This document shows positions 6,802 through 13,437 of a DNA stretch of 16,723 nucleotides, piece after piece. A model generated the notes under the pieces. That model did not search any database. It saw only the letters and a program-made list of their open reading frames with translations, and was not told where the DNA came from. The stretch comes from CAYJAD01 sp964371195 (GTDB lineage Bacteria; Desulfobacterota; Desulfovibrionia; Desulfovibrionales; Desulfovibrionaceae). A program made the position numbers and the translations under genes. The DNA lies in NCBI GenBank assembly GCA_964371195.1, contig CAYJLD010000054.1:1-16723 (forward strand). The letters run 5' to 3'. Position 1 is the stretch's first letter. Each line of letters begins with the position of its first letter.

Positions 6802-8184
6802 ATGAATCCCATCAAAAATTCACTTGATTTACAGTCTGTTGGAGATGTCAAAGCCCGCAAGGTACTTTTAAGCATTGCCAATGAAACACTAAGTACTCTA
6901 AATAGTGAATACTTAATACCTACGCTCATGCATCTTGAAGAAGATATTTTACACGTAGGTGAACGTAGTTGGGACTTAAGCCAATACAGCCGTATTTTTG
7001 TACTTGGGGCTGGTAAGGCTGGCAATCACATGGCCGTTGCAGTTGAAAAAATACTAGGCAAGCGCATTACTAAAGGCATTGTAATTGTTAAACAACTAGA
7101 AGAACACCAACAGTTAGAATACATAGACTTACTACTTGGTGGTCACCCCTACCCCAACGAATCTGGTTATCAAGCCACATTAAAAATATTAGATTTAATT
7201 GATGATTGCGGACCAAGTGACTTTATTCTTACAGTCTTTAGCGGGGGAAGTTCCGCTTTAATGAATTGCCCTGCTCAAGGTATTAGTATTGAAGATGAAA
7301 GCATTTTAACCAAGCAATTATTAACTGCTGGGGCTGGCGTTTTAGAAGTCAACATTGTACGTAGACACCTATCTGCTGTAAATGGTGGACGTCTTGCCCA
7401 AAAAATTTCTGCTACTGGTGCTGAACTTGTTAACCTTGTACTCTCAGACCGTGTTGGAGACACAAGTATTGGTACACCGCGTGTTCCGGTAAGCTATACT
7501 GGCACCCAAATTGGGCTTGATCCCTCAACCTTCGAACAGGCTTGGGAGATTTTGCAACGATATAAACTTACAGAAATTGCTCCAGCTTCTGTTATTGCGC
7601 ATATAAAAAATGGTCCCAATCTTGAAGAAACACCCAAAATTTCCCTACCTGGCGTGAGCACCTTCGTTATTCAAGGCCTTGAAGATTCCTGCACTGCTGC
7701 AGTCAAAGCGGCTGGCACTGTTGAAATTCCTGCTCACGTTCTAACTGCATCTCTAGAAGGTGACTCACGCCAAGCAGGGATATTCCTAGGCTCTTTAGCA
7801 AGAGAAATTCGTACTAACAATAGGCCATTTACTACACCATGTCTTTTAATTGCTGCTGGCGAAACTACAGTGCGTATAACAAGCTCTGCTGGTGCAGGTG
7901 GACCAGCCCAAGAGTTAGGCATAGCCTTTGCTCAACAAATAGCTGGGCTATCTGGTATAGCCTTTGCCGCCATTGAGACAGAGGGAACCGATGGCCCCAC
8001 TGAGCTTGCTGGAGCACTTACTGATGGTACAACCATTGAGCGCGCAAATAAACTTGGCTTTGACCCTTGGACGGCTTTAGATGAGCATAATGCACGCGCC
8101 TTTCTAGTAGCCATTAATGATCATTTATTTACTGGAAATACAGGTACAAATCTTTGTGATTTGAACCTTATTTATATTGAATAA
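6802..8184 (+). CDS. Glycerate 2-kinase-family protein (DUF4147/MOFRL), divergent
   Basis: A 460-residue protein of the GckA/TtuD family, which phosphorylates D-glycerate to 2-phosphoglycerate with ATP. Shared features: FVLGAGKAGNHMA (67-79) with the family lysine, LGGHPYPNESG (112-122), FSGGSSALM (146-154), VRRHLSAVNGGRLA (186-199), LVLSDRVGD (212-220), LLIAAGETTV (348-357) and, near the C terminus, TEGTDGPTELAGALTDGTT. Several conserved sites differ from the consensus as I recall it: IKGGRLA is VNGGRLA, the SGPT segment after VGD is replaced by a longer sequence (221-243), and GGRNQE is GGPAQE (366-371). The last change at Arg may occur in other family members. The ATG at 6802, with GGAG just upstream, is chosen because an upstream ATG (6757) lies in the promoter. 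First gene of the rightward block and followed by an enolase paralogue. Family firm; glycerate as the real substrate doubtful. Confidence 0.85.
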   Translation: MNPIKNSLDLQSVGDVKARKVLLSIANETLSTLNSEYLIPTLMHLEEDILHVGERSWDLSQYSRIFVLGAGKAGNHMAVAVEKILGKRITKGIVIVKQLEEHQQLEYIDLLLGGHPYPNESGYQATLKILDLIDDCGPSDFILTVFSGGSSALMNCPAQGISIEDESILTKQLLTAGAGVLEVNIVRRHLSAVNGGRLAQKISATGAELVNLVLSDRVGDTSIGTPRVPVSYTGTQIGLDPSTFEQAWEILQRYKLTEIAPASVIAHIKNGPNLEETPKISLPGVSTFVIQGLEDSCTAAVKAAGTVEIPAHVLTASLEGDSRQAGIFLGSLAREIRTNNRPFTTPCLLIAAGETTVRITSSAGAGGPAQELGIAFAQQIAGLSGIAFAAIETEGTDGPTELAGALTDGTTIERANKLGFDPWTALDEHNARAFLVAINDHLFTGNTGTNLCDLNLIYIE

Positions 8185-8298
8185 TCATTTATTAATTCAA
8201 TTTTTTGAATGTTTAAGGCTTAAAAATTATGCCACAAGCTTTGTAACGGCGCAAAGTTTTTAGAAGGCATACTTGCCGCAAGCCATGAGGGCGATAAG

Positions 8299-9591
8299 AT
8301 GCAAAATTGGCGCATTAAAGACATTAAAGCACGAGAGGTCCTTAACAATAAAGGTTGTCCTGTCTTGGAAGTTGATGTCATTAGCGAAGATGGGCGTGTG
8401 GGGCGTGCCTCCGCGTCTTTTGGAGTTTCTGCTGGTATACATGAAGTTGTTATTGTGCGTGATGGCGGGAAGAGATACGGCGGAATGGGTGTTTTATGCG
8501 CTATCAAATCCGTAATTGAGCAAATTTTGCCTGCTCTAAAAGGTATGGACTGCCGTGAGCAGCGCCTTATTGATGAAACCCTCATCGCTCTTGATGGTAC
8601 TGCTGACAAGTCAAAACTTGGTGGCAATACTATTTGTAGTGTATCCTTAGCTGTAGCCAAGCTTGGTGCTCAGCACAATAATATGCCTATATATCAACAC
8701 CTAGGTGGCACTCTTTGTAATACTCTACCCATGCCATTGCTTAACTTAATCAATGGTGGACCATATTCAGCTGGGCCTGCTGATTTTCAAGAATTTCACG
8801 TAGTGCCAGCCAAGGCTGAAAACTTTGCTGAGGCCATGCGTATTGGGGTTGAAGTATTAATGCAGCTTCCCGAAGTAATTAAAAAACGTTTTGGAAAATC
8901 AGCATATCAACCAGGTCACCTTGGAGGTATTGCTGCTCCTACCAGTGATCCCAAAGAAATTTTAGATACATTGCTAGCTGGCATTGATGCCGCTGGTTAT
9001 ACTGGCGAGTGCCTTTTAAGTCTTGATTGTGCAACTTCACATCTTTACGATCATGATAATGATACTTACAATATGTCTTTTGGCAAATTGCGCACATCTG
9101 AAATGGTTGACTATTTTGAACAATTAGTTAAAGACTATCCCATATTTATGCTTGAAGATCCACTACATGAAGATGATTTTTCAGGATTTGCAAACCTAAA
9201 CAAAAAGATTGATACATTAATTTGTGGAGATGATTTACTTGTTACCAACACCAAACGTTTACAAATAGGGGTAGAAGCTGGCTCTGCTGGGGCTATGATT
9301 TTCAAGCCAAACATGGTTGGTAGTGTTACCGAAGCATTAGACGCAGCTCGCTTTGCCACGGCAAACGGTATGGAAGTTATACCTTCACTTAGGGCTGCAA
9401 CTTCTCCTGGTGATCCCACGGCTGAACTTGGTGTGGCAGTAGGCGCACGCTTAATGAAGGTAGGTGCTCCACAAACTGGTGAACGTACCAGACAACAAAA
9501 TAATCTTATCCGTATTGCAGAAAATTTTGGAAAAACAGCGAATATGATTACTGAACAAGAAATACGTAAATGGGTTATTTGCAATAAATAG
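8299..9591 (+). CDS. Enolase-superfamily paralogue with altered active site
   Basis: A 430-residue protein collinear with enolase from end to end, but not a standard enolase. Enolase dehydrates 2-phosphoglycerate to phosphoenolpyruvate. By-eye alignment to yeast enolase: kept are Ser39 (S44), Glu168 (E165), metal ligands Asp246 (D243), Glu295 (E286) and Asp320 (D311), the base Lys345 (K336), Arg374 (R365) and Lys396 (K387). Lost are His159 (Y156 in NGGPYSAG), Glu211 (L208 in GHLGG, with Asp210 now His), His373 (L364) and Ser375 (A366). The DSRGNP start motif reads NNKGCP, and the PSGAST loop reads SFGVSA. So proton abstraction at the alpha carbon looks possible, while the hydroxide-leaving and part of the phosphate pocket are rebuilt. 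GAGGG lies seven bases before the ATG. It follows the kinase by 114 bases, with a weak 5-bp stem and T-run at 8239-8261 that could attenuate. The housekeeping enolase must be elsewhere. Confidence 0.85.
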   Translation: MQNWRIKDIKAREVLNNKGCPVLEVDVISEDGRVGRASASFGVSAGIHEVVIVRDGGKRYGGMGVLCAIKSVIEQILPALKGMDCREQRLIDETLIALDGTADKSKLGGNTICSVSLAVAKLGAQHNNMPIYQHLGGTLCNTLPMPLLNLINGGPYSAGPADFQEFHVVPAKAENFAEAMRIGVEVLMQLPEVIKKRFGKSAYQPGHLGGIAAPTSDPKEILDTLLAGIDAAGYTGECLLSLDCATSHLYDHDNDTYNMSFGKLRTSEMVDYFEQLVKDYPIFMLEDPLHEDDFSGFANLNKKIDTLICGDDLLVTNTKRLQIGVEAGSAGAMIFKPNMVGSVTEALDAARFATANGMEVIPSLRAATSPGDPTAELGVAVGARLMKVGAPQTGERTRQQNNLIRIAENFGKTANMITEQEIRKWVICNK

Positions 9592-9617
9592 TGTCAACAA
9601 TGTATCACATTGTACAA
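9592..9617. promoter_or_regulatory. Candidate operator upstream of dctP
   Basis: TGTCAACAAT at 9592-9601 is the inverted copy of the sequence over the kinase promoter. It runs into a perfect inverted repeat ACAATG-TATCA-CATTGT (9597-9613) and an 8-base palindrome TTGTACAA (9610-9617). This concentration of TTGT/ACAA half-sites is the kind of target a dimeric regulator uses. I could not identify a convincing -35/-10 pair next to it, so whether dctP has its own promoter here is unclear. Confidence 0.45.
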
Positions 9618-9736
9618 ATAAATAGTTGATAGTAGATACAATTAAGGCTGATTGTAAAAGTATAAATTCTTATAGTTTGAACTTTGTACTTTGCTTACTC
9701 ACTGACTAATTAACAAAAATGGTATTGGAGGAAAAA

Positions 9737-10780
9737 ATGCAAACAAGAAGACTTTTTAACCGCTTACTGGCCATGCTTGTGGCATGTTTTATTTTTAGTT
9801 CTGGTGCTAATGCCTTTGCTGCACAATATGAACTCAAAATTGCCCACTCTAACCCTGAAAAACAATATTCTCACCTTCATGCACCCTTAGTTGTATTTAA
9901 AAATGAGGTTGAGCGCCGCACTGGAGGAAATGTTAAAGTAACTATCTTCCCAAATGGTGTGCTTGGTACTCAAAAAGCCATGATGGAGCAACTTCAACGT
10001 GGTATCATTCAAGCTGTGTCTATTTCAGAAGGTGGCATTGCTCCTTTTTATCCTAACATTGGTGTTTTATCCATTCCCTATCTTTTTAGTGAAGTTGATA
10101 TTGCCCACGAAGTACTTGATGGTCCCTTTGGTCAATTCTTATTAAATGATATGGTTAAGCAAACCGGCATTCGTCCTCTAGCTTGGGGTGAAGATGCAGG
10201 ATTTCGCCACTTTACTAATAGTGACCGTATAGTTCGCACCCCAGAGGATCTAAAGGGCTTAAAAATTCGTACCATGACTATTCCTGCTCATATTGAAATG
10301 GTCAAAGCTCTTGGTGCTAGCCCAACTCCTGTGGCTTGGAGTGAACTATATACTGCATTGCAAACCGCTGTGGCCGATGGTCAAGAAAATCCTATTGCCA
10401 ATATTCGTTCAGCTCGCCTTGAAGAGGTGCAAAAATTCTTAACTCTAGATGGGCATATTTATAGTATCATAGCTATTTTTATGAATGATAAATGGTTGCA
10501 AAGCCTACCAGAAGAATATCGCAAGGCTATCATGCAATCAGGCAAGATGGCAGCTGCCATTACACGCTATATTTCACGTGTTAATGAAAGCATTGATCTT
10601 GAATACTTAAAAAGTAAGGGCATGGAAGTATATGCTCCCACTTTTGAGGAAAAAGAGTTGTTCCGTAAAATTACACAACCTGCTGTGGTGGCAAATCTAA
10701 AGTCAACCTTAGACCCAGCCCTCATACAGCTCTTGCTTGATGAAACCAAGAAAGCTGAGGAAAAGTTAGGTTATAAGTAA
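9737..10780 (+). CDS. dctP: TRAP transporter substrate-binding protein DctP
   Basis: Periplasmic receptor of a TRAP importer, which captures organic acids and hands them to the DctQM membrane complex for sodium-driven uptake. The 347-residue precursor has a signal peptide (MQTRRLFNRLL, a hydrophobic core, likely cleavage at AFA-A near 28-29). The mature part shows the family order: ELKIAHSNP, VKVTIFPNGVLGTQKAMMEQLQRG, DLKGLKIRTM with the conserved substrate-carboxylate arginine (R178), and GASPTPVAWSELYTALQTAVADGQENP, the most recognisable block. GGAGG lies five bases before the ATG at 9737; an in-frame ATG at 9719 lacks this and is not used. It is separated from dctQ by 158 bases carrying two large stem-loops. 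Relatives carry C4-dicarboxylates, sialic acid, lactate, isethionate and other sulfonates. The ligand here is unproven. Confidence 0.95.
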   Translation: MQTRRLFNRLLAMLVACFIFSSGANAFAAQYELKIAHSNPEKQYSHLHAPLVVFKNEVERRTGGNVKVTIFPNGVLGTQKAMMEQLQRGIIQAVSISEGGIAPFYPNIGVLSIPYLFSEVDIAHEVLDGPFGQFLLNDMVKQTGIRPLAWGEDAGFRHFTNSDRIVRTPEDLKGLKIRTMTIPAHIEMVKALGASPTPVAWSELYTALQTAVADGQENPIANIRSARLEEVQKFLTLDGHIYSIIAIFMNDKWLQSLPEEYRKAIMQSGKMAAAITRYISRVNESIDLEYLKSKGMEVYAPTFEEKELFRKITQPAVVANLKSTLDPALIQLLLDETKKAEEKLGYK

Positions 10781-10791
10781 TAATATAAAAC

Positions 10792-10837
10792 TTTAATGTG
10801 CATTTTCTCAAATAAGATTTTGAAAATATACATTAAA
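10792..10837 (+). repeat. Long stem-loop 1 between dctP and dctQ
   Basis: Arms TTTAATGTGCATTTTC (10792-10807) and GAAAATATACATTAAA (10822-10837) pair over 16 positions with one mismatch and one G-U wobble, around a 14-base loop. It begins 11 bases after the dctP stop codon. There is no T-run after it, so it looks more like an mRNA 3'-end protector than a terminator. Confidence 0.7.
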
Positions 10838-10859
10838 TAGTATCTTTCCAAACCCCTAA

Positions 10860-10903
10860 GTATCCCCCTAAAGGTAACTTGCGTACAGCCTTTGGGGGGA
10901 TAC
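10860..10903 (+). repeat. Long stem-loop 2 between dctP and dctQ
   Basis: Arms GTATCCCCCTAAAGG (10860-10874) and CCTTTGGGGGGATAC (10889-10903) form a 15-bp stem with a single G-U wobble and a 14-base loop. This is very stable for such an AT-rich genome. It ends 24 bases before the dctQ Shine-Dalgarno and lacks a following T-run. Most likely it limits read-through or blocks 3' decay, giving more dctP than dctQM message. Confidence 0.75.
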
Positions 10904-10938
10904 AATAAAGTTGTCATACTATTTTTTGGAGGGTGATT

Positions 10939-11442
10939 ATGCAAGAGCCCACTTGCAAAGCATTACGACAGTATATTCTCAAAATTTGTAAAATTTTATG
11001 TATTGCCTTGATGTTCTGCATGTTAGGCATTGTTTTTTTGCAAATCATTTTAAGGAATTTATCTACAATACCCATACCTTGGGCTGAAGAAAGTTCTATT
11101 TTTATGATGATTGCTCTTGGTCTATTCGGTTCTGTTATTGTGCTAATAGAAAAAGAGCATCTTTTTGTTGAATGCATTTTGCAAATATTCCCTCAAAAAA
11201 TTCAAAATGTCGTACGCATTGCTACATTACTTCTACAAATTGTATTTTTTATAGTAATAATTTATTACTCTATAGGATCCATCAAGCATGCAGCTAATGT
11301 GCGCGCCGTTTCACTAGGAATTTCTATGGTAGTACCATTTTTATCCGTACCCATAGCTTTTGCCCTAATTTTATTGGAAAGCATTTTCCAAACCATTGAT
11401 GCCATGCGCAATATTAATAATAAAATAGGAGAAAAATTATGA
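10939..11442 (+). CDS. dctQ: TRAP transporter small membrane subunit DctQ
   Basis: The 4-helix small subunit of the TRAP importer. The 167-residue protein has four hydrophobic segments: about residues 16-36 (ILCIALMFCMLGIVFLQIIL), 52-73, 91-114 and 130-150. Between the first two lies the family hallmark RNLSTIPIPWAEESSIFMMIALG, with the conserved WAEE. GGAGG at about 10928-10932 stands six bases before the ATG at 10939; a GTG at 10933 in frame overlaps that site and is not chosen. Its stop overlaps the dctM start in an ATGA arrangement (11439-11442), so the two membrane subunits are translationally coupled. Confidence 0.92.
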   Translation: MQEPTCKALRQYILKICKILCIALMFCMLGIVFLQIILRNLSTIPIPWAEESSIFMMIALGLFGSVIVLIEKEHLFVECILQIFPQKIQNVVRIATLLLQIVFFIVIIYYSIGSIKHAANVRAVSLGISMVVPFLSVPIAFALILLESIFQTIDAMRNINNKIGEKL

Positions 11443-12725
11443 TTTTAATCTTGGTCAGCATTTTTCTTTTATTATTATTTCTTGGGGTTCCTATTGGAGT
11501 TTCCATGGGCATTGCGGCCTGTTCATATTTTGTTCTTTCTGGGCAAGATATGTTCTTAACCATGCTACCCGATTTTATTTTTAATGGCCTTAACTCCTTT
11601 GTCCTTATGGCTATTCCTTTCTTTTTACTTGCTGGTGAAATTATGGATAGAGCTACCATATCAAGCCGGCTTGTATCTTTTGCCAATATATTAGTTGGAC
11701 GATTTCCAGCTGGACTTGCACAAGTAAATATTATGGCAAGCATGATGTTTGCTGGAATTACAGGTGCAGCTCTTGGTGATGTGGCAGCCCTTGGTAAAAT
11801 TTTCATACCTGCCATGCATAAAGAAGGATACGACAAACCCTTTGCAGCAGCCATAACTGCAGCATCATCACTAATTGGTCCAATTATACCACCAAGCATT
11901 GTTATTGTTGTCTATTGCGCAGTAACTGAAATATCTGTTGGTGGAATGTTTGCTGCGGCCAGCGTTCCTGGTGTTCTTATGGGTTTATCACAAATGTCTA
12001 TTGTTTATTTTTTAGCTAAAAAAAGAAACTACCCAAAGCATGAAGTAAAAATTACCCCGCGCGAATTTACGCGTAGCATGAAGGACGCATCCCTTGCCCT
12101 GCTCATGCCCTTTATCATTCTTGGGGGCATTATGAGTGGACTTACAACACCCACTGAAGCAGCAGCTTTTGCTGTGGTATACGCTTTGTTTATTAGCTTT
12201 TTTATTTATAGAAGCCTTAGCTTAAAACAATTACCAAGCATACTATTAGCCGCCACACGTGGTTCTGCCAAATTATTTTTTATACTATGCTTTATTGGAA
12301 TTATGTCATGGGTATTTGGTTTTGAAAATGTACCAATGGCCTTGCGCGATACCGTGTTAACCCACGTATCTAGCGAAATTTTAATCATAATTTGCATGAA
12401 TATATTTTTGCTCTTTGTAGGCATGTGGATGACAGAAGGTCCAGCAATACTACTTTTTGCCCCCATAATGGCCCCACTAGCCATGTCTATGGGATTTCAC
12501 CCCTTTACATGGGGCGTAATTATGATTATGCTACTCGTTATGGGTTTAATAACACCACCAGTAAGTCTTGTGTTATTTGCCACAGCAGACATAGCAAAAT
12601 TGCCTATGGAAACAGTATTTAAAGCTATCTTACCCTTGTTCATAAGCAATCTTGTAGTAATTGTATTACTAAATATTTTTCCAGAGCTCACTTTGTTTTT
12701 GCCAAGACTGTTTGGCTTCTTATGA
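11439..12725 (+). CDS. dctM: TRAP transporter large permease DctM
   Basis: The large subunit that forms the translocation path. 428 residues, hydrophobic throughout with about 12 membrane segments. Recognisable family blocks are LGVPIGVSMGIAACSYF near the N terminus, NSFVLMAIPFFLLAGEIMDRA, MMFAGITGAALGDVAALGKIFIPAMHKEGYDKPFAAAITAASSLIGPIIPPSIVIVVY, MSGLTTPTEAAAFAVVYAL and LITPPVSLVLFATADIAKLP. Length and motifs match DctM of the standard three-gene TRAP system rather than a fused DctQM. The start overlaps the dctQ stop by four bases. Confidence 0.95.
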   Translation: MILILVSIFLLLLFLGVPIGVSMGIAACSYFVLSGQDMFLTMLPDFIFNGLNSFVLMAIPFFLLAGEIMDRATISSRLVSFANILVGRFPAGLAQVNIMASMMFAGITGAALGDVAALGKIFIPAMHKEGYDKPFAAAITAASSLIGPIIPPSIVIVVYCAVTEISVGGMFAAASVPGVLMGLSQMSIVYFLAKKRNYPKHEVKITPREFTRSMKDASLALLMPFIILGGIMSGLTTPTEAAAFAVVYALFISFFIYRSLSLKQLPSILLAATRGSAKLFFILCFIGIMSWVFGFENVPMALRDTVLTHVSSEILIIICMNIFLLFVGMWMTEGPAILLFAPIMAPLAMSMGFHPFTWGVIMIMLLVMGLITPPVSLVLFATADIAKLPMETVFKAILPLFISNLVVIVLLNIFPELTLFLPRLFGFL

Positions 12726-12759
12726 TTTTTACAATTTTCAAATTATATGGATTTATAAA

Positions 12760-13428
12760 ATGCAAGACGCTATCTTTATAAAAGAAAAAAAAATGACCCT
12801 TAGGGATAAAGCTGCCGAACAATTACGCTCTGTCATCTTATCTGGCAAGCTTGCTCCAGGTACGCGCCTTATCGAACAAGATTTATCCAATGAAATGGGC
12901 ATTAGCCGTTTACCCATTCGTGAAGCCATATTTCATTTAGAACATGAAGGACTCATAACCATTGAGCCGTACAAAGGAGCCTTTGTTAGCCACTTAACGT
13001 CTAAAGAAATTGATGAACTATACTCCATCAGAGTATTACTTGAAGTTCATGCCCTAAGCTTGTTCATGAAGATATCTTCCGATGACGATATAGCTATTTT
13101 AGAAAACATTGTAAGTCAAATGCACGTTGAACATGCTGAAAATGGTAAATCCATTGCTTTTTATGACTTTGAATTTCATAAAGCTCTATGTAAATTGTGT
13201 CAACATTCCACACTATATAAACTATGGTCCAGCTTAGTAACTCGTATACATGCCTACATGAACATAGAAATGCAAAATCATGCAGCCACAACTTTGCGCG
13301 AAAATCATGCAAAACTATTAGAGCTCATTAAAGCTGGTGATATTGTAGCCGCAAGCATCGAACTTACATGTCACTTACACCGTGGTCATGATGCCCTAAA
13401 AAAAGCACACAGAAAAAACTCAGCTTAG
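12760..13428 (+). CDS. GntR-family transcriptional regulator, FadR/FCD type
   Basis: A probable ligand-responsive repressor or activator. The 222-residue protein has an N-terminal winged helix (KAAEQLRSVILSGKLAPGTRLIEQDLSNEMGISRLPIREAIFHLEHEGLI, about 17-67) and a C-terminal all-helical FCD domain. The FCD metal-site residues are present: D136 and H140 (YDFEFH), H183 (ENHAKLL) and H205 (TCHLH). Such domains usually bind a metal and a carboxylate effector. The start is uncertain: ATG 12760 has a weak GGA upstream, ATG 12793 has an A-rich leader, and the frame is open back into dctM at 12712. It sits 34 bases after dctM and nine before the alcohol dehydrogenase, so it is in the operon and likely controls the block through the repeated ATTGTTGACA element. 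Confidence 0.92.
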   Translation: MQDAIFIKEKKMTLRDKAAEQLRSVILSGKLAPGTRLIEQDLSNEMGISRLPIREAIFHLEHEGLITIEPYKGAFVSHLTSKEIDELYSIRVLLEVHALSLFMKISSDDDIAILENIVSQMHVEHAENGKSIAFYDFEFHKALCKLCQHSTLYKLWSSLVTRIHAYMNIEMQNHAATTLRENHAKLLELIKAGDIVAASIELTCHLHRGHDALKKAHRKNSA

Positions 13429-13437
13429 CCTAATTCC

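Noticed and set aside
8220..8660. Leftward frame of 146 codons at the kinase-enolase junction
   Set aside because: It mostly mirrors the 5' part of the enolase paralogue and has no ribosome binding site.
9135..9584. 149-codon frame opposite the enolase paralogue
   Set aside because: It is antisense to a well-conserved coding sequence, shows no family resemblance and has no start signals.
8299..9591. Calling this gene eno
   Set aside because: Several catalytic positions of true enolase are replaced, so the housekeeping symbol would mislead.
10860..10903. Intrinsic terminator between dctP and dctQ
   Set aside because: The stem is strong but the following bases are AATAAAG without a T-run, so I treat it as an mRNA structure with at most partial termination.
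11414..11899. 161-codon frame opposite the start of dctM
   Set aside because: It is the mirror of a hydrophobic transporter gene whose frame is well supported by motifs and by coupling to dctQ.
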